A stretch of 64,000 bases of DNA. Source: an archaeon (GTDB lineage: Archaea; Aenigmatarchaeota; Aenigmatarchaeia; QMZP01; JAFGSV01). The translations under genes were made by a program, and so were the position numbers. Numbering within the stretch: position 1 is the first letter of the stretch; each line of letters starts with the position of its first letter. The stretch lies in the NCBI GenBank assembly GCA_028279705.1, contig JANQNF010000024.1, forward strand, positions 236,257 through 300,256, written 5' to 3'. Below are positions 56,789 through 64,000 of this stretch, piece by piece. Under the pieces are notes generated by a model, which was not told where the DNA came from, searched no databases, and saw nothing but the letters and a program-made list of their open reading frames with translations.

Positions 56789-59700
56789 ATGTCCAGAACC
56801 AACGTATCTGACAGTGACGTGAAGCCGGAGGCAGTCGAAAAGTTCAGGTTCTTCCTAAGTGACGAGTACGGAAAGGAACTGTACAAGGCAGCCGAAGAGG
56901 AAAAGTCTCTTCTCGTCAATTTCGACAAGCTGGACAAGCGCTTTGACGACCTTTCACAGATGCTTCTTGAAAATCCTGCAAATTTCATGAAGGTCGCTGA
57001 CACGGCCGTAAGCGGAATAGACCTGCCGGGCCCGGTCAGGGTAAGGTTTTCCGGACTTCCGGAAACCAGTACCGTAAGCGTCCGCGACCTGAGATCCAAG
57101 CACATAGGAAAGTTCATCTGCGTCGAGGGTATAGTCAGGAGGGCTTCTGAGATAAGGCCCGAAATAGTTGCAGTTGACTGGAAATGCCATGAATGCGACA
57201 GTGTGACGAGGCATCCTGTCAACGGAACGTTCATATCCAAGCCGTTTAAGTGCGGAAACGTCACTGACGGGAGGGCATGTGACGGCAAGGCGTTCCTTGA
57301 GAACAACAAGGTGATGATCGATGCCAGGTGGATAACCGTGGACGAGCCTTTCGAGCTCACGGACGGCGACAAGCCTTCCCAGGTCAACATATGGTTAAGT
57401 GAAGACCTGGTTTCCCCGGACGGCAGGAGGATGTCAGACCCTGGTAACAGGCTCAAGATAACGGGTGTCTTAAGGGAAGTTCCCAAGGGAAAGATAGGCT
57501 CGGTAAAGCTTGACTTCTATCTTGACGCAAACCACGTTGAACCGACAGACACCACGTGGGAAAAACTCCAGATATCAAAGGAAGAGGAAGAGCAGATAAA
57601 GGAGTTTTCAAAGGACCCGCTAATTTATGATAAGCTCGTCGCTTCCATGGCACCGTCGCTTTACGGGCTGACCCACATAAAGGAATCGGTCATACTCCAA
57701 CTCTTTGGTGGTGTACCAAGGAAGCTTCCTGACGGTAGCAATTTCAGGGGTGACATCCATATCCTGATAATAGGTGACCCCTCTGCGGGTAAGTCTCAGC
57801 TATTAAAGCTCGTCCCGGAGATAGTGCCGCGCGGCAGGTACGTGAGCGGAAAGGGTGTATCTACTGCAGGTCTTACCGCAACTGTCACAAAGGACGAACA
57901 GTTCATGGGTGGCTGGGTACTTGAAGCAGGTGCACTTGTCCTTGCAAACAAGGGGCTTCTTTGTATGCACCCGGAAACGAGAATAGTTGCAGATGACGCG
58001 ATAATGCCTTTCAGGTCCGCTCTTAACGGGAATGTTCAGAGGGCCATGTGCAACGGCAGGCCGGTCGAGATAGGGAAGAGTGGCAGCATAGTCTATTCGT
58101 ATGACGGTTCCGGTGTAAGTTCCGCGGTTTCCGATATCGTGGGAAGACGCAGGTATCGCGGCAAGATGATATCCATGCTTCTGGATTCTGGATTCTCGAT
58201 AGACCTGACGCCAAATCATCCGCTCATCGACGGTAATTCCCTTGGATGGAAGAGTGCAGGAGATTTCATCGAGGGTGACTATGTGCTCGCTCCTCTGAAG
58301 ATACCCGGGAACCAAAAAGATGCCCTTCTGATAGACCTCCTTCCCCAGGATTGGAATGTCTGTCTTTCCAATGAAGACAAGGCCGAACTGAAGATCCGAA
58401 TTTCCGGCAAATATGCAACCATGAGCGAATTCAACAGTAAATACGGGTTCGACAGAAGCGTGCTTTCCGGTGGCGGGCAACCTGACATAAAGTCGTTCAA
58501 GAAGGCACTGTCAGGCCTTGGCATACATGACGAATGGTCAAGGAGAGTTTTCAAATTCGGCAAGAAGATGGCTTTCATAGGACCGAAAACCTCAAAGCTC
58601 ACGCCTGAGCTCGGCTATCTGCTGGGTTTTATCCTCGGTGACGGCCATGTCACGCGCAGGGGAATACGGGTCATACAGTCTCTGAAGCATGCTGACTACA
58701 TTAAGAGGTTCACTTATTGCTGGGACAGGACCTTCGACAAGAAGCTGCGTACGTACGAGTACAAAACCAAGGCCAATATAAGGGGAAGGAAAGTTGAATC
58801 CGACTGCGTCGTCATGTTTTCGGGAAACAGGACGCTCGTCCAGCTTTATGAATGCCTTGTCGGCAGCGACATGAGCAACGTGCTGAAAATGCCCGACGAC
58901 GTCCTCAGGGGATTCGTCGCAGGCTGTTTTGATGCGGACGGTTGCCTTTCGTCAAAGGTTTCCAGAAAGAATGGGAGGGAGTATGAGGTCGTCCATTCCG
59001 AGATACTGCTTTCAAGCGACAGGCAAGCCAGCCTGAATTTCATGATGACACTGAGGCGTCTCGGCGTCTATTCCAGGCTCGTCCGGGCAAAAGGAGTCTA
59101 TAACGTAAGGATAACGGGAAGAGCCGACGTGGAGAGGTTCAGGAACTGCATAAAAGAACATTCTGCAAAGATGCGTAAATGCATGCCCGAGAGGAAGATC
59201 AAGGTATCTTCCGCCGGCAGCAAGGTGCCCGCGGGTTTAGTCAGGGATTTCTGTCAGGAACTCATAGAAAACGTGAATACGTCAGAGCTGAATGCCGCAG
59301 GACTTTCAAGCACCGCGTACTGCTACAAGAACGAAAAATACATGCCTTCCAGAGAACAAGTTCAGAAGCTGATGAAAATGTTCGGCAGCCGTGTCAGCGG
59401 TGGTATGAAGAAAAAAATGACAGCGCTGCTGCAAGGAAACGCATTCCCCGATCGGGTAAAAAAGATAAGGCGTTATGATTATGACGGCTATGTATACGAC
59501 ATGACGGTTCCGCGGACTGCAAACTTCATTGCAGACGGTGTATTCTGCCACAACTCGATAGACGAGTTTGAAAAAATGAGCCAGGAAGACCAGGTTGCAA
59601 TGCACGAGGGCATGGAACAGGGCAGCATAAGCATAGCAAAGGCAAGCATCGTTGCCACGCTTCCGGCAAAGACTTCCATACTCGCAGGCGGCAATCCTAA

Positions 59701-60415
59701 GTTCTCGCGTTTCGACCCGATGAGGAGCATAAGCGAGCAGATTGACATACCACCGACGCTCCTTTCAAGGTTCGACCTCAAGTTCACGCTAAGGGACGTT
59801 CCCGAAAGCAAGGCTGACAAAAAGATCGTCGAGCACGTACTCAAGAGCAGGCATGAAGCTGACATCATAAAGCCTGCGATAGTGCCTTCAATGGTGAGGA
59901 AGTACATAGCATATGCAAAGGAAAACTGCTTCCCCCAGATGACGCCTGACGTAAGCAAGCTCCTGAAGAACTTCTATGTGAAGACTAGGTCAAGGGCAGA
60001 GGGCGGCGGGCCCGTCCCCATAACACTCAGGCAGTTTGAGGCACTCATGAGGCTTGCGGAGGCTTCCGCAAGGGTAAGACTTTCAAATGACATAACAAAG
60101 GATGACGCAAACAGGGCGATAAGGCTCATGAAAGACTCACTCCGGGATCTTGGCTACGATACCGAGACAGGTGAGATTGACATAGATAAAAGCGAAGGTG
60201 CTACATCCTTTAGCGAAAGGTCCAAGATAACGAGGATACTCAACATGATAGATGAGCTTTCCGGCGACAGCAAGGAGATCGTCCCTGTAGCAAAGCTCAA
60301 GGACAACGCTGCAAAGGACGGCATAGAGTCCGGCGAAGTCGATGACATAATCGAAAGGCTCAAGAGGGACGGTGTATTGTTCGAGCCAAACCCTGGGTAC
60401 ATCCAGAGGCCATGA
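56789..60415 (+). CDS. mcm: MCM replicative helicase with in-frame intein
   Basis: 1208 codons; removal of the 531-residue intein (see separate entry) leaves a 677-residue archaeal MCM, the normal length. The N-terminal OB-fold domain has a zinc knuckle (CHEC, then CGNVTDGRAC). The AAA+ core has Walker A GDPSAGKSQLLK (in the 57770-57805 region), Walker B IDEFEKM immediately after the intein, sensor 1 AGGNPKFSRFDP, and the Arg finger LLSRFDLKFTL. The C-terminal winged helix ends in NPGYIQRP. It is the replication-fork helicase. Intein placement right before Walker B means the helicase is inactive until protein splicing. Confidence 0.96.
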   Translation: MSRTNVSDSDVKPEAVEKFRFFLSDEYGKELYKAAEEEKSLLVNFDKLDKRFDDLSQMLLENPANFMKVADTAVSGIDLPGPVRVRFSGLPETSTVSVRDLRSKHIGKFICVEGIVRRASEIRPEIVAVDWKCHECDSVTRHPVNGTFISKPFKCGNVTDGRACDGKAFLENNKVMIDARWITVDEPFELTDGDKPSQVNIWLSEDLVSPDGRRMSDPGNRLKITGVLREVPKGKIGSVKLDFYLDANHVEPTDTTWEKLQISKEEEEQIKEFSKDPLIYDKLVASMAPSLYGLTHIKESVILQLFGGVPRKLPDGSNFRGDIHILIIGDPSAGKSQLLKLVPEIVPRGRYVSGKGVSTAGLTATVTKDEQFMGGWVLEAGALVLANKGLLCMHPETRIVADDAIMPFRSALNGNVQRAMCNGRPVEIGKSGSIVYSYDGSGVSSAVSDIVGRRRYRGKMISMLLDSGFSIDLTPNHPLIDGNSLGWKSAGDFIEGDYVLAPLKIPGNQKDALLIDLLPQDWNVCLSNEDKAELKIRISGKYATMSEFNSKYGFDRSVLSGGGQPDIKSFKKALSGLGIHDEWSRRVFKFGKKMAFIGPKTSKLTPELGYLLGFILGDGHVTRRGIRVIQSLKHADYIKRFTYCWDRTFDKKLRTYEYKTKANIRGRKVESDCVVMFSGNRTLVQLYECLVGSDMSNVLKMPDDVLRGFVAGCFDADGCLSSKVSRKNGREYEVVHSEILLSSDRQASLNFMMTLRRLGVYSRLVRAKGVYNVRITGRADVERFRNCIKEHSAKMRKCMPERKIKVSSAGSKVPAGLVRDFCQELIENVNTSELNAAGLSSTAYCYKNEKYMPSREQVQKLMKMFGSRVSGGMKKKMTALLQGNAFPDRVKKIRRYDYDGYVYDMTVPRTANFIADGVFCHNSIDEFEKMSQEDQVAMHEGMEQGSISIAKASIVATLPAKTSILAGGNPKFSRFDPMRSISEQIDIPPTLLSRFDLKFTLRDVPESKADKKIVEHVLKSRHEADIIKPAIVPSMVRKYIAYAKENCFPQMTPDVSKLLKNFYVKTRSRAEGGGPVPITLRQFEALMRLAEASARVRLSNDITKDDANRAIRLMKDSLRDLGYDTETGEIDIDKSEGATSFSERSKITRILNMIDELSGDSKEIVPVAKLKDNAAKDGIESGEVDDIIERLKRDGVLFEPNPGYIQRP
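57962..59554 (+). mobile_element. LAGLIDADG intein within MCM, between KGLL and SIDEF
   Basis: Codons 392-922 of mcm (531 residues). The splice junctions fit well. Block A is Cys1 in CMHPETRIVAD, and block B is GFSIDLTPNHPL. The homing endonuclease motifs are LGYLLGFILGDGHV (block C) and LRGFVAGCFDADG (block E). Blocks F and G end FIADGVFCHN, followed by Ser +1. It joins the extein as KGLL-SIDEFEKM, restoring Walker B. Both LAGLIDADG motifs have their acidic residues, so the endonuclease may still be active. Confidence 0.95.
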
Positions 60416-60451
60416 CGAGCTTTTTTAAACGACTTCTGACAATATATTCTC

Positions 60452-60739
60452 ATGAACTGCCCGAAGTGCCAGGGAGGCACGTACCTTGCCGACGAGGACC
60501 TTGTCAAGGTGCTTGAAAATTCCACTCCAATGAAGCTTCTCATAAAGCAGACGTTCGTCTGCCGCGCCTGCGCGGAAAGGACAAGCAGGATAATAAGCGA
60601 CGACATGGATGCGAGGAAGAAGGAGATTCAGGACGTCACTTCAGGCGTCCAGACGGTTTCCCTTGCGGGCAACGCAGTTACTCCTGCCCCACCGACCGAC
60701 CAGGCAGGTGCTGGCATACAGTTCCTCGACAGTGTCTAG
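60452..60739 (+). CDS. Zinc-ribbon protein downstream of mcm
   Basis: A 95-residue protein, MNCPKCQGGTYLADEDLVKV..., with two CxxC knuckles (CPKC, CRAC) and a Pro/Thr/Ala-rich flexible C-terminus. It starts 36 nt after mcm on the same strand; a TATA-like CTTTTTTAAAC (about 60421-60431) lies about 25 nt upstream, so it may have its own promoter. No function assigned. Confidence 0.62.
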   Translation: MNCPKCQGGTYLADEDLVKVLENSTPMKLLIKQTFVCRACAERTSRIISDDMDARKKEIQDVTSGVQTVSLAGNAVTPAPPTDQAGAGIQFLDSV

Positions 60740-60757
60740 ATTCTTAAAAAACTGAAT

Positions 60758-60787
60758 GTTTAAACTGGTGTTTAAACCGGGTTTAAT
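60758..60787 (+). promoter_or_regulatory. Phased GTTTAAAC palindromes before the ferritin-like pair
   Basis: The 8-bp palindrome GTTTAAAC appears at 60758-60765 and 60770-60777, and a half-copy GTTTAA at 60781-60786. The spacing is 12 and 11 bp, about one helical turn. The third copy (GTTTAATAAG) could double as the TATA element, about 37 nt before the ATG at 60822. This is a plausible operator for a dimeric regulator; binding is not proved. Confidence 0.5.
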
Positions 60788-60821
60788 AAGCAACTTCTGA
60801 CAATCATAAAATACGGTAAAA

Positions 60822-61052
60822 ATGGATAACGAAGAGATAAAGAAAACACTGGAACAGAGTCTTGAATGGGAAGACCAGTTCGTCCTGTCTTATGACAAGG
60901 ATTTCATCTGGGAGCTGCTGCGATCGCTTGGTGACAACAAGTTCAAGCGGATAGAGCCGCTTCTTAGGGAAAACATTGCAGATACCCAGAAGCACCGAGA
61001 CATGCTAAAGGAAATCCTTGAAAAGATAAAAAATGGTGAATATGCACTCTGA
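60822..61052 (+). CDS. Small helical, ferritin-like protein A
   Basis: A 76-residue, all-helical protein. Two helices (EDQFVLSYDKDFIWELLRSL and NKFKRIEPLLRENIADTQKH) include Glu and His residues spaced as in half-ferritin/rubrerythrin helices (E...E..H: ENIADTQKHRDML). The size suits a two-helix unit that could dimerise into a four-helix bundle. It is paralogous in layout to the next gene. Iron binding is an inference. Confidence 0.62.
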   Translation: MDNEEIKKTLEQSLEWEDQFVLSYDKDFIWELLRSLGDNKFKRIEPLLRENIADTQKHRDMLKEILEKIKNGEYAL

Positions 61053-61230
61053 CACCAGGGAGATCCTAAGGGACCTCCTTGAACAGGAAGTGGCCGTAAG
61101 GGACCTCTACCTGAAGATCTTGAAGTACATAAATAACAAAGAGATATCTGACCAGATAAAGCTCATTATGAACGACGAGAACAAGCACATAGACAACGCA
61201 AAGAAGATGATTGCCATTCACGACGAGTGA
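61042..61230 (+). CDS. Small helical, ferritin-like protein B
   Basis: 62 residues from ATG 61042 (MHSDTREILRDLLEQEVAV); an ATG at 61033 is possible. Helices EILRDLLEQEVAVRDLYLKI and QIKLIMNDENKHIDNAKKMI carry an E...E..H arrangement typical of ferritin-like helices (NDENKHIDN). It overlaps the first ferritin-like gene by 11 nt, so the two are translationally coupled. A heterodimeric four-helix bundle is possible. Function is inferred from pattern only. Confidence 0.62.
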   Translation: MHSDTREILRDLLEQEVAVRDLYLKILKYINNKEISDQIKLIMNDENKHIDNAKKMIAIHDE

Positions 61231-61244
61231 GCATCCAACGAAAC

Positions 61245-61253
61245 GTTTATATA
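61245..61253 (+). promoter_or_regulatory. TATA element of the ArsR-like regulator gene
   Basis: GTTTATATA is centred about 27 nt before the ATG at 61276, with no Shine-Dalgarno before that ATG. Just downstream lies an inverted repeat that could bind the regulator itself. Confidence 0.55.
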
Positions 61254-61259
61254 CTACTT

Positions 61260-61280
61260 ATGAAATATAATTCATATGAA
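61260..61280 (+). promoter_or_regulatory. Inverted repeat at the regulator start (candidate operator)
   Basis: ATGAA-N6-TTCAT (61260-61275) spans the region between TATA and the start codon, and TTCATATGAA (61271-61280) is itself a palindrome at the ATG. Binding here would block transcription initiation, a usual mode of ArsR autoregulation. This is a sequence inference only. Confidence 0.42.
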
Positions 61281-61581
61281 AAGAAAATCATACGATAACT
61301 TCTTCATTAATTTCGCCACGCGCTCGAAGTTCGACATAATAATGGCACTGAGGGACGGGCCGCTCAGCGTGGGCGAGATCGCGGAGAAGGTCGGCGACGA
61401 GCAGAGTGCAGTGTCCCACAATCTCACTAAGATGGCCAGGTGCCACATACTGGACGTGAAACGCGAGGGAAAGCAGCGGATATATTCCCTAAACAAGGAC
61501 ACGGTCATTCCCATGCTAAGAATCGTTGAAAAGCATGTGAAGCACTGCTGCGTCGGGAGGTGCGACAATGAGTGCAGATAA
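61276..61581 (+). CDS. ArsR-family winged-helix regulator with C-terminal Cys cluster
   Basis: A 101-residue protein. The helix-turn-helix reads GPLSVGEIAEKVGDEQSAVS (recognition helix SAVSHNLTKM). The C-terminus holds C91-C92-x3-C96-x3-C100 (KHCCVGRCDNEC), a plausible metal or Fe-S sensing site. It overlaps the iscS-like gene by 14 nt, which suggests that it regulates the iscS-iscU operon. In bacteria the IscR regulator plays this part; here an ArsR fold would do so. That role is inferred. Confidence 0.82.
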   Translation: MKRKSYDNFFINFATRSKFDIIMALRDGPLSVGEIAEKVGDEQSAVSHNLTKMARCHILDVKREGKQRIYSLNKDTVIPMLRIVEKHVKHCCVGRCDNECR

Positions 61582-62716
61582 GATTTACATGGACAGTGCG
61601 GCCACCACGAGGGTCGATCATGAAGTGATGAAAGCAATGCAGCCATACTTTTCCGAAGACTTCGGCAACATGGCAAGCCTTCATTCGCGCGGCAGGGAAG
61701 CCGAACACGCTGTCGAGAAGGCAAGGCGCGACATAACAAAGAAGGTCAACGGAAAGGACCACAGGCTCATATTCACAAGCGGCGGGACGGAATCGAACAA
61801 CTTCGTCCTGAAGGGACTTGCTTTCGCAAAAAAGGACAAAGGACACATAATCACGACCAAGATAGAGCACGACTGCATACTGAGCACTGCGAAATGGCTG
61901 GAGAAGAGGGGATTTGATGTCACTTACCTTCCTGTAGACAGGGAAGGGTTCGTCGATCCGGCAGAGCTTGAGGGCGCTATAAGAAAGGACACGATAGTTG
62001 CTTCAGTGATCCATGCAAACAACGAGATAGGTACTATAGAGCCTGTCAGGGAGCTTGGAAAGGTCGCACATGAGCACGACGTACTCTTCCACACGGACGC
62101 CTGCCAGAGCTTTACAAAGGTTCCAATAGACCTGAAGAAGGACAACATTGACCTCATGACCATAAACTCTCATAAGATATACGGGCCAAAGGGCGTTGGC
62201 GGTCTTTTCGTTCGCCAGGGTGTGAAGCTTGAGCCACTCCTTCACGGCGGTGGACAGGAGTACGGCTTTCGGAGCGGCACGGTGAACGTCTCAGGCATAG
62301 CGGGTTTTGCCAAGGCTGTCGACATAATGAAGGACAAGCACGTCAGCCATATGGAGAAGCTGAGAGACATGCTCATCGACGGTGCCCTGAAAATAGATGC
62401 ATCATGGCTCAACGGCTCGAGGAAGCAGCGCCTGTGCAACAACGCGCACTTCTCGTTCAGTCACATAGAGGGGGAATCGCTCATAATCCACCTTGACCTC
62501 AAGGGGATTGCGGCTTCCACGGGCTCAGCATGCTCTTCGAAGTCGCTGGAACCAAGCCACGTTCTTACGGCCATAGGGCTTAAGCCAGAGGAAGCGCACG
62601 GGTCCATAAGGTTCAGCCTGGGAAAGGAGAGCACGAAGGAAGAGATTGAACGTACGCTTGAATCGCTCAGTGACGCAGTGGAAACCCTGAGGAAGATAAG
62701 CCCGTTTAAGAGGTAG
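61568..62716 (+). CDS. iscS: Cysteine desulfurase (IscS/NifS)
   Basis: A 382-residue PLP enzyme. PLP lysine K203 lies in NSHKIYGPK; H101 and D177 hold the cofactor (IEHDCI, HTDACQ). The sulfur-carrying Cys322 is in GSACSSKSLEPS on the mobile loop. It provides sulfur for Fe-S clusters and tRNA thiolation. Start: ATG overlapping the regulator. Length and motifs normal. Confidence 0.96.
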   Translation: MSADKIYMDSAATTRVDHEVMKAMQPYFSEDFGNMASLHSRGREAEHAVEKARRDITKKVNGKDHRLIFTSGGTESNNFVLKGLAFAKKDKGHIITTKIEHDCILSTAKWLEKRGFDVTYLPVDREGFVDPAELEGAIRKDTIVASVIHANNEIGTIEPVRELGKVAHEHDVLFHTDACQSFTKVPIDLKKDNIDLMTINSHKIYGPKGVGGLFVRQGVKLEPLLHGGGQEYGFRSGTVNVSGIAGFAKAVDIMKDKHVSHMEKLRDMLIDGALKIDASWLNGSRKQRLCNNAHFSFSHIEGESLIIHLDLKGIAASTGSACSSKSLEPSHVLTAIGLKPEEAHGSIRFSLGKESTKEEIERTLESLSDAVETLRKISPFKR

Positions 62717-62724
62717 GTGTCATT

Positions 62725-63126
62725 ATGTCAATGAATTATAGCAAAAAGGTGATGGAGCATTTCAAGAACCCGAAGAACATGGGTGAAATGAAGGATGCTG
62801 ACGGCGTTGGGAAGGTCGGAAATCCTGTCTGCGGCGACGTCATGCACATCTACATAAAGGTAGGGAAGAAAGACGGCAAGGAAATAATAGAAGACATAAA
62901 GTTCCAGACGTTTGGCTGCGTTTCTGCCATAGCTGTTACCTCGATGACCACGCTGCTTGCGAAGGGAAAAACGCTTGAGGAGTCCCTGAAGATAAAAAGG
63001 GACGACGTTGCCAGTGCGCTTGACGGGCTGCCTCCCATAAAGATGCACTGTTCAAACCTCGCCTCTGAAGCACTTGAGGCTGCAATAAATGATTACATGA
63101 AGAAAACCAAGAAAAAGGGAAATTAA
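62725..63126 (+). CDS. iscU: Fe-S cluster scaffold protein (IscU-type)
   Basis: A 133-residue protein with the three cluster-coordinating cysteines: C36 in NPVCGD (with D38), one in TFGCVSAIA and one in MHCSNLA. Preceded by the family start NYSKKVMEHFKNPKNMG. It accepts sulfur from IscS and iron to build clusters. The start lies 8 nt after iscS. The last helix lysine-rich tail (KKTKKKGN) is short. Confidence 0.95.
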   Translation: MSMNYSKKVMEHFKNPKNMGEMKDADGVGKVGNPVCGDVMHIYIKVGKKDGKEIIEDIKFQTFGCVSAIAVTSMTTLLAKGKTLEESLKIKRDDVASALDGLPPIKMHCSNLASEALEAAINDYMKKTKKKGN

Positions 63127-63170
63127 TAAAAGTCAGGAGGAGAAAGATATAGGATTTAATGGTGATTTGT

Positions 63171-63386
63171 ATGGCAAAGATAACAAAGGACACGACGCTT
63201 GGGAAGGCACTTGAAGTCCCGGGCGCCGAGAAGATATTGGATCATTTCAACACGCCGTGCGTCCACTGCCCGATGGCTGCGATGGAGATGAACAAGCTTA
63301 AGCTTGGCGAGATCGCTTCCATGTACGGACTGGACCTTGAAGGCATGCTGAAAGAGCTGAACAAGAAAGCCGGGGCGAAGAAATGA
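63171..63386 (+). CDS. DUF1858-like small protein
   Basis: 71 residues from ATG 63171 (MAKITKDTTLGKALEVPGAE); an in-frame ATG at 63159 is alternative. The segment TPCVHCPMAAMEMNKLKLGE is characteristic of the DUF1858 family, a small domain with a C-x-x-C motif common in anaerobes, often near redox or hybrid cluster genes. It probably belongs to the iscS-iscU transcript. The molecular function of DUF1858 is not established. Confidence 0.85.
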   Translation: MAKITKDTTLGKALEVPGAEKILDHFNTPCVHCPMAAMEMNKLKLGEIASMYGLDLEGMLKELNKKAGAKK

Positions 63387-63916
63387 GGGTATTCTGTCTT
63401 ACTGCAGGTTTCGTGGTTTTGGCATTACTCATGGCGTCTGGCTGCATAAGCTCCGCCGTACCTGCAGCCAAGGCTCCAGGCGTAACAATGAAGGATGCAG
63501 GGGCAGCAGAAACTCTCCCGGAAGCGGTAGATTATGTGCCTGAAGAAATCACGGTCGAGGAACCGGTGAAAGAAATGGCAAAAGAGCTCCCTGAAGGTGC
63601 ACTGGTGTCTGTCACTGGAATAGAAACGGACAAGGACGTTTACCATTCCAGGGAACTCTTGAGCTTCAATGTCACGATAGATTCCAGCGTCGCCCTCGAT
63701 GACGTAACCGTGAGGGCCAGCGGAATAAGCGGCAAGATGGACATCGCTGAAATGGCAAGTCTTGCAGAAGGAGAAAACGTCGTGGAGTTTGAGTACACGC
63801 TTCCAAGCTGCAACAGGTGCAGTGGTATAAGTCCAGGTGACCACGAAGTGAGCGTGCATCTGGTTTATGGCGATGTGATAGCGGAGGATTCAATTGCGAT
63901 TGAAATTCAACAGTGA
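63383..63916 (+). CDS. Secreted lipoprotein
   Basis: A 177-residue protein with a signal peptide ending in LMASGC (lipobox). A low-complexity linker precedes a C-terminal beta-sandwich-like domain (about 75-177: VTGIETDKDVYHSRELLSFN, EFEYTLPSCNRCSGISPG, DHEVSVHLVYGDVI). The CNRC pair may form a disulfide. It overlaps the previous stop by 4 nt (ATGA), so it is coupled to the Fe-S operon. Binding partner unknown. Confidence 0.68.
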   Translation: MRVFCLTAGFVVLALLMASGCISSAVPAAKAPGVTMKDAGAAETLPEAVDYVPEEITVEEPVKEMAKELPEGALVSVTGIETDKDVYHSRELLSFNVTIDSSVALDDVTVRASGISGKMDIAEMASLAEGENVVEFEYTLPSCNRCSGISPGDHEVSVHLVYGDVIAEDSIAIEIQQ

Positions 63917-63921
63917 TTAAT

Positions 63922-64000
63922 ATGGTACTATTTTGCATTCCGTGCCTGGCGCTTTTGGTCTATTTTCTAATCATGGGTATATTCTTCCCAAAATACCGGG
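63922..64000 (+). CDS. Small membrane protein, truncated by the window end
   Basis: Starts MVLFCIPCLALLVYFLIMGI and continues FFPKYR to the edge. The first 20 residues form one transmembrane helix containing two cysteines. The FPKYR motif is shared with small archaeal/bacterial proteins of unknown function. It begins 6 nt after the lipoprotein stop, so it is probably in the same transcript. Confidence 0.5.
   Translation, partial: MVLFCIPCLALLVYFLIMGIFFPKYR

Overview
The window is chromosomal DNA from an archaeon, most likely a DPANN-type lineage that still has a fair amount of biosynthesis. Direct support is a Nop5/fibrillarin pair, ribosomal proteins eL40 and eS6, an archaeal MCM helicase, Trm56 and Taw1 tRNA-modification enzymes, digeranylgeranylglyceryl-phosphate synthase, a HerA-like ATPase, three tRNA genes with bulge-helix-bulge introns, and AT-rich TATA elements about 25-30 nt before many starts (mostly leaderless mRNAs). 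The DPANN placement is inferred from the Cys-rich secreted repeat proteins, the small CxxC proteins and the small membrane proteins. No rRNA, CRISPR array, integrase or transposase was seen.

Layout. 1-11 kb: end of nop5, flpA, a DHH phosphoesterase, a citramalate synthase/IleRS pair, a Cys-rich repeat lipoprotein, an intron-containing tRNA-Ser and the TruB/Cbf5 pseudouridine synthase. 11-22 kb: a pentapeptide-like protein, eL40, a UbiA-family lipid enzyme, a fibre-like secreted protein, an MFS carrier, a CBS/secretion-ATPase/membrane-protein operon, and a kinase-like protein ending at an intron-containing tRNA-Thr. 22-26.5 kb: an accessory island of mostly AT-rich genes (methyltransferase, RelE-type toxin and antitoxin, Cys-rich protein, lipoprotein MsrA, DnaJ protein, Cys-rich membrane protein). 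The cargo is punctuated by copies of one repeat, arranged like tandem integration junctions at the tRNA-Thr 3' end. 26.5-34 kb: a second fibre-like paralog, a membrane-anchored regulator with a MATE pump, a HerA-like ATPase, a LAGLIDADG endonuclease, and a tRNA-Met with two introns followed by a tRNA 3'-end remnant.

34-53 kb is mostly housekeeping and envelope genes: pyrophosphatase, AlaX editing protein, a secreted serpin, MgtC, a ZIP-like protein, Trm56, Taw1, aspartate dehydrogenase, endonuclease III, RDD and rhomboid membrane proteins, XTP pyrophosphatase, eS6, an eight-repeat propeller and ArgRS. 53-64 kb holds tRNA-Val, a pyrD-pyrK-pyrC operon divergent from an intein-containing mcm, a pair of tiny ferritin-like genes behind a phased palindrome array, and a regulator/IscS/IscU/DUF1858 iron-sulfur cluster.

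Themes: (1) RNA modification and translation (nop5, flpA, truB, trm56, taw1, alaX, ileS, argS); (2) Fe-S assembly and iron handling at the right end; (3) surface proteins and lipoproteins; (4) repeated use of tRNA genes as insertion sites. The most unusual feature is the tRNA-Thr cassette array at 22.0-26.0 kb.
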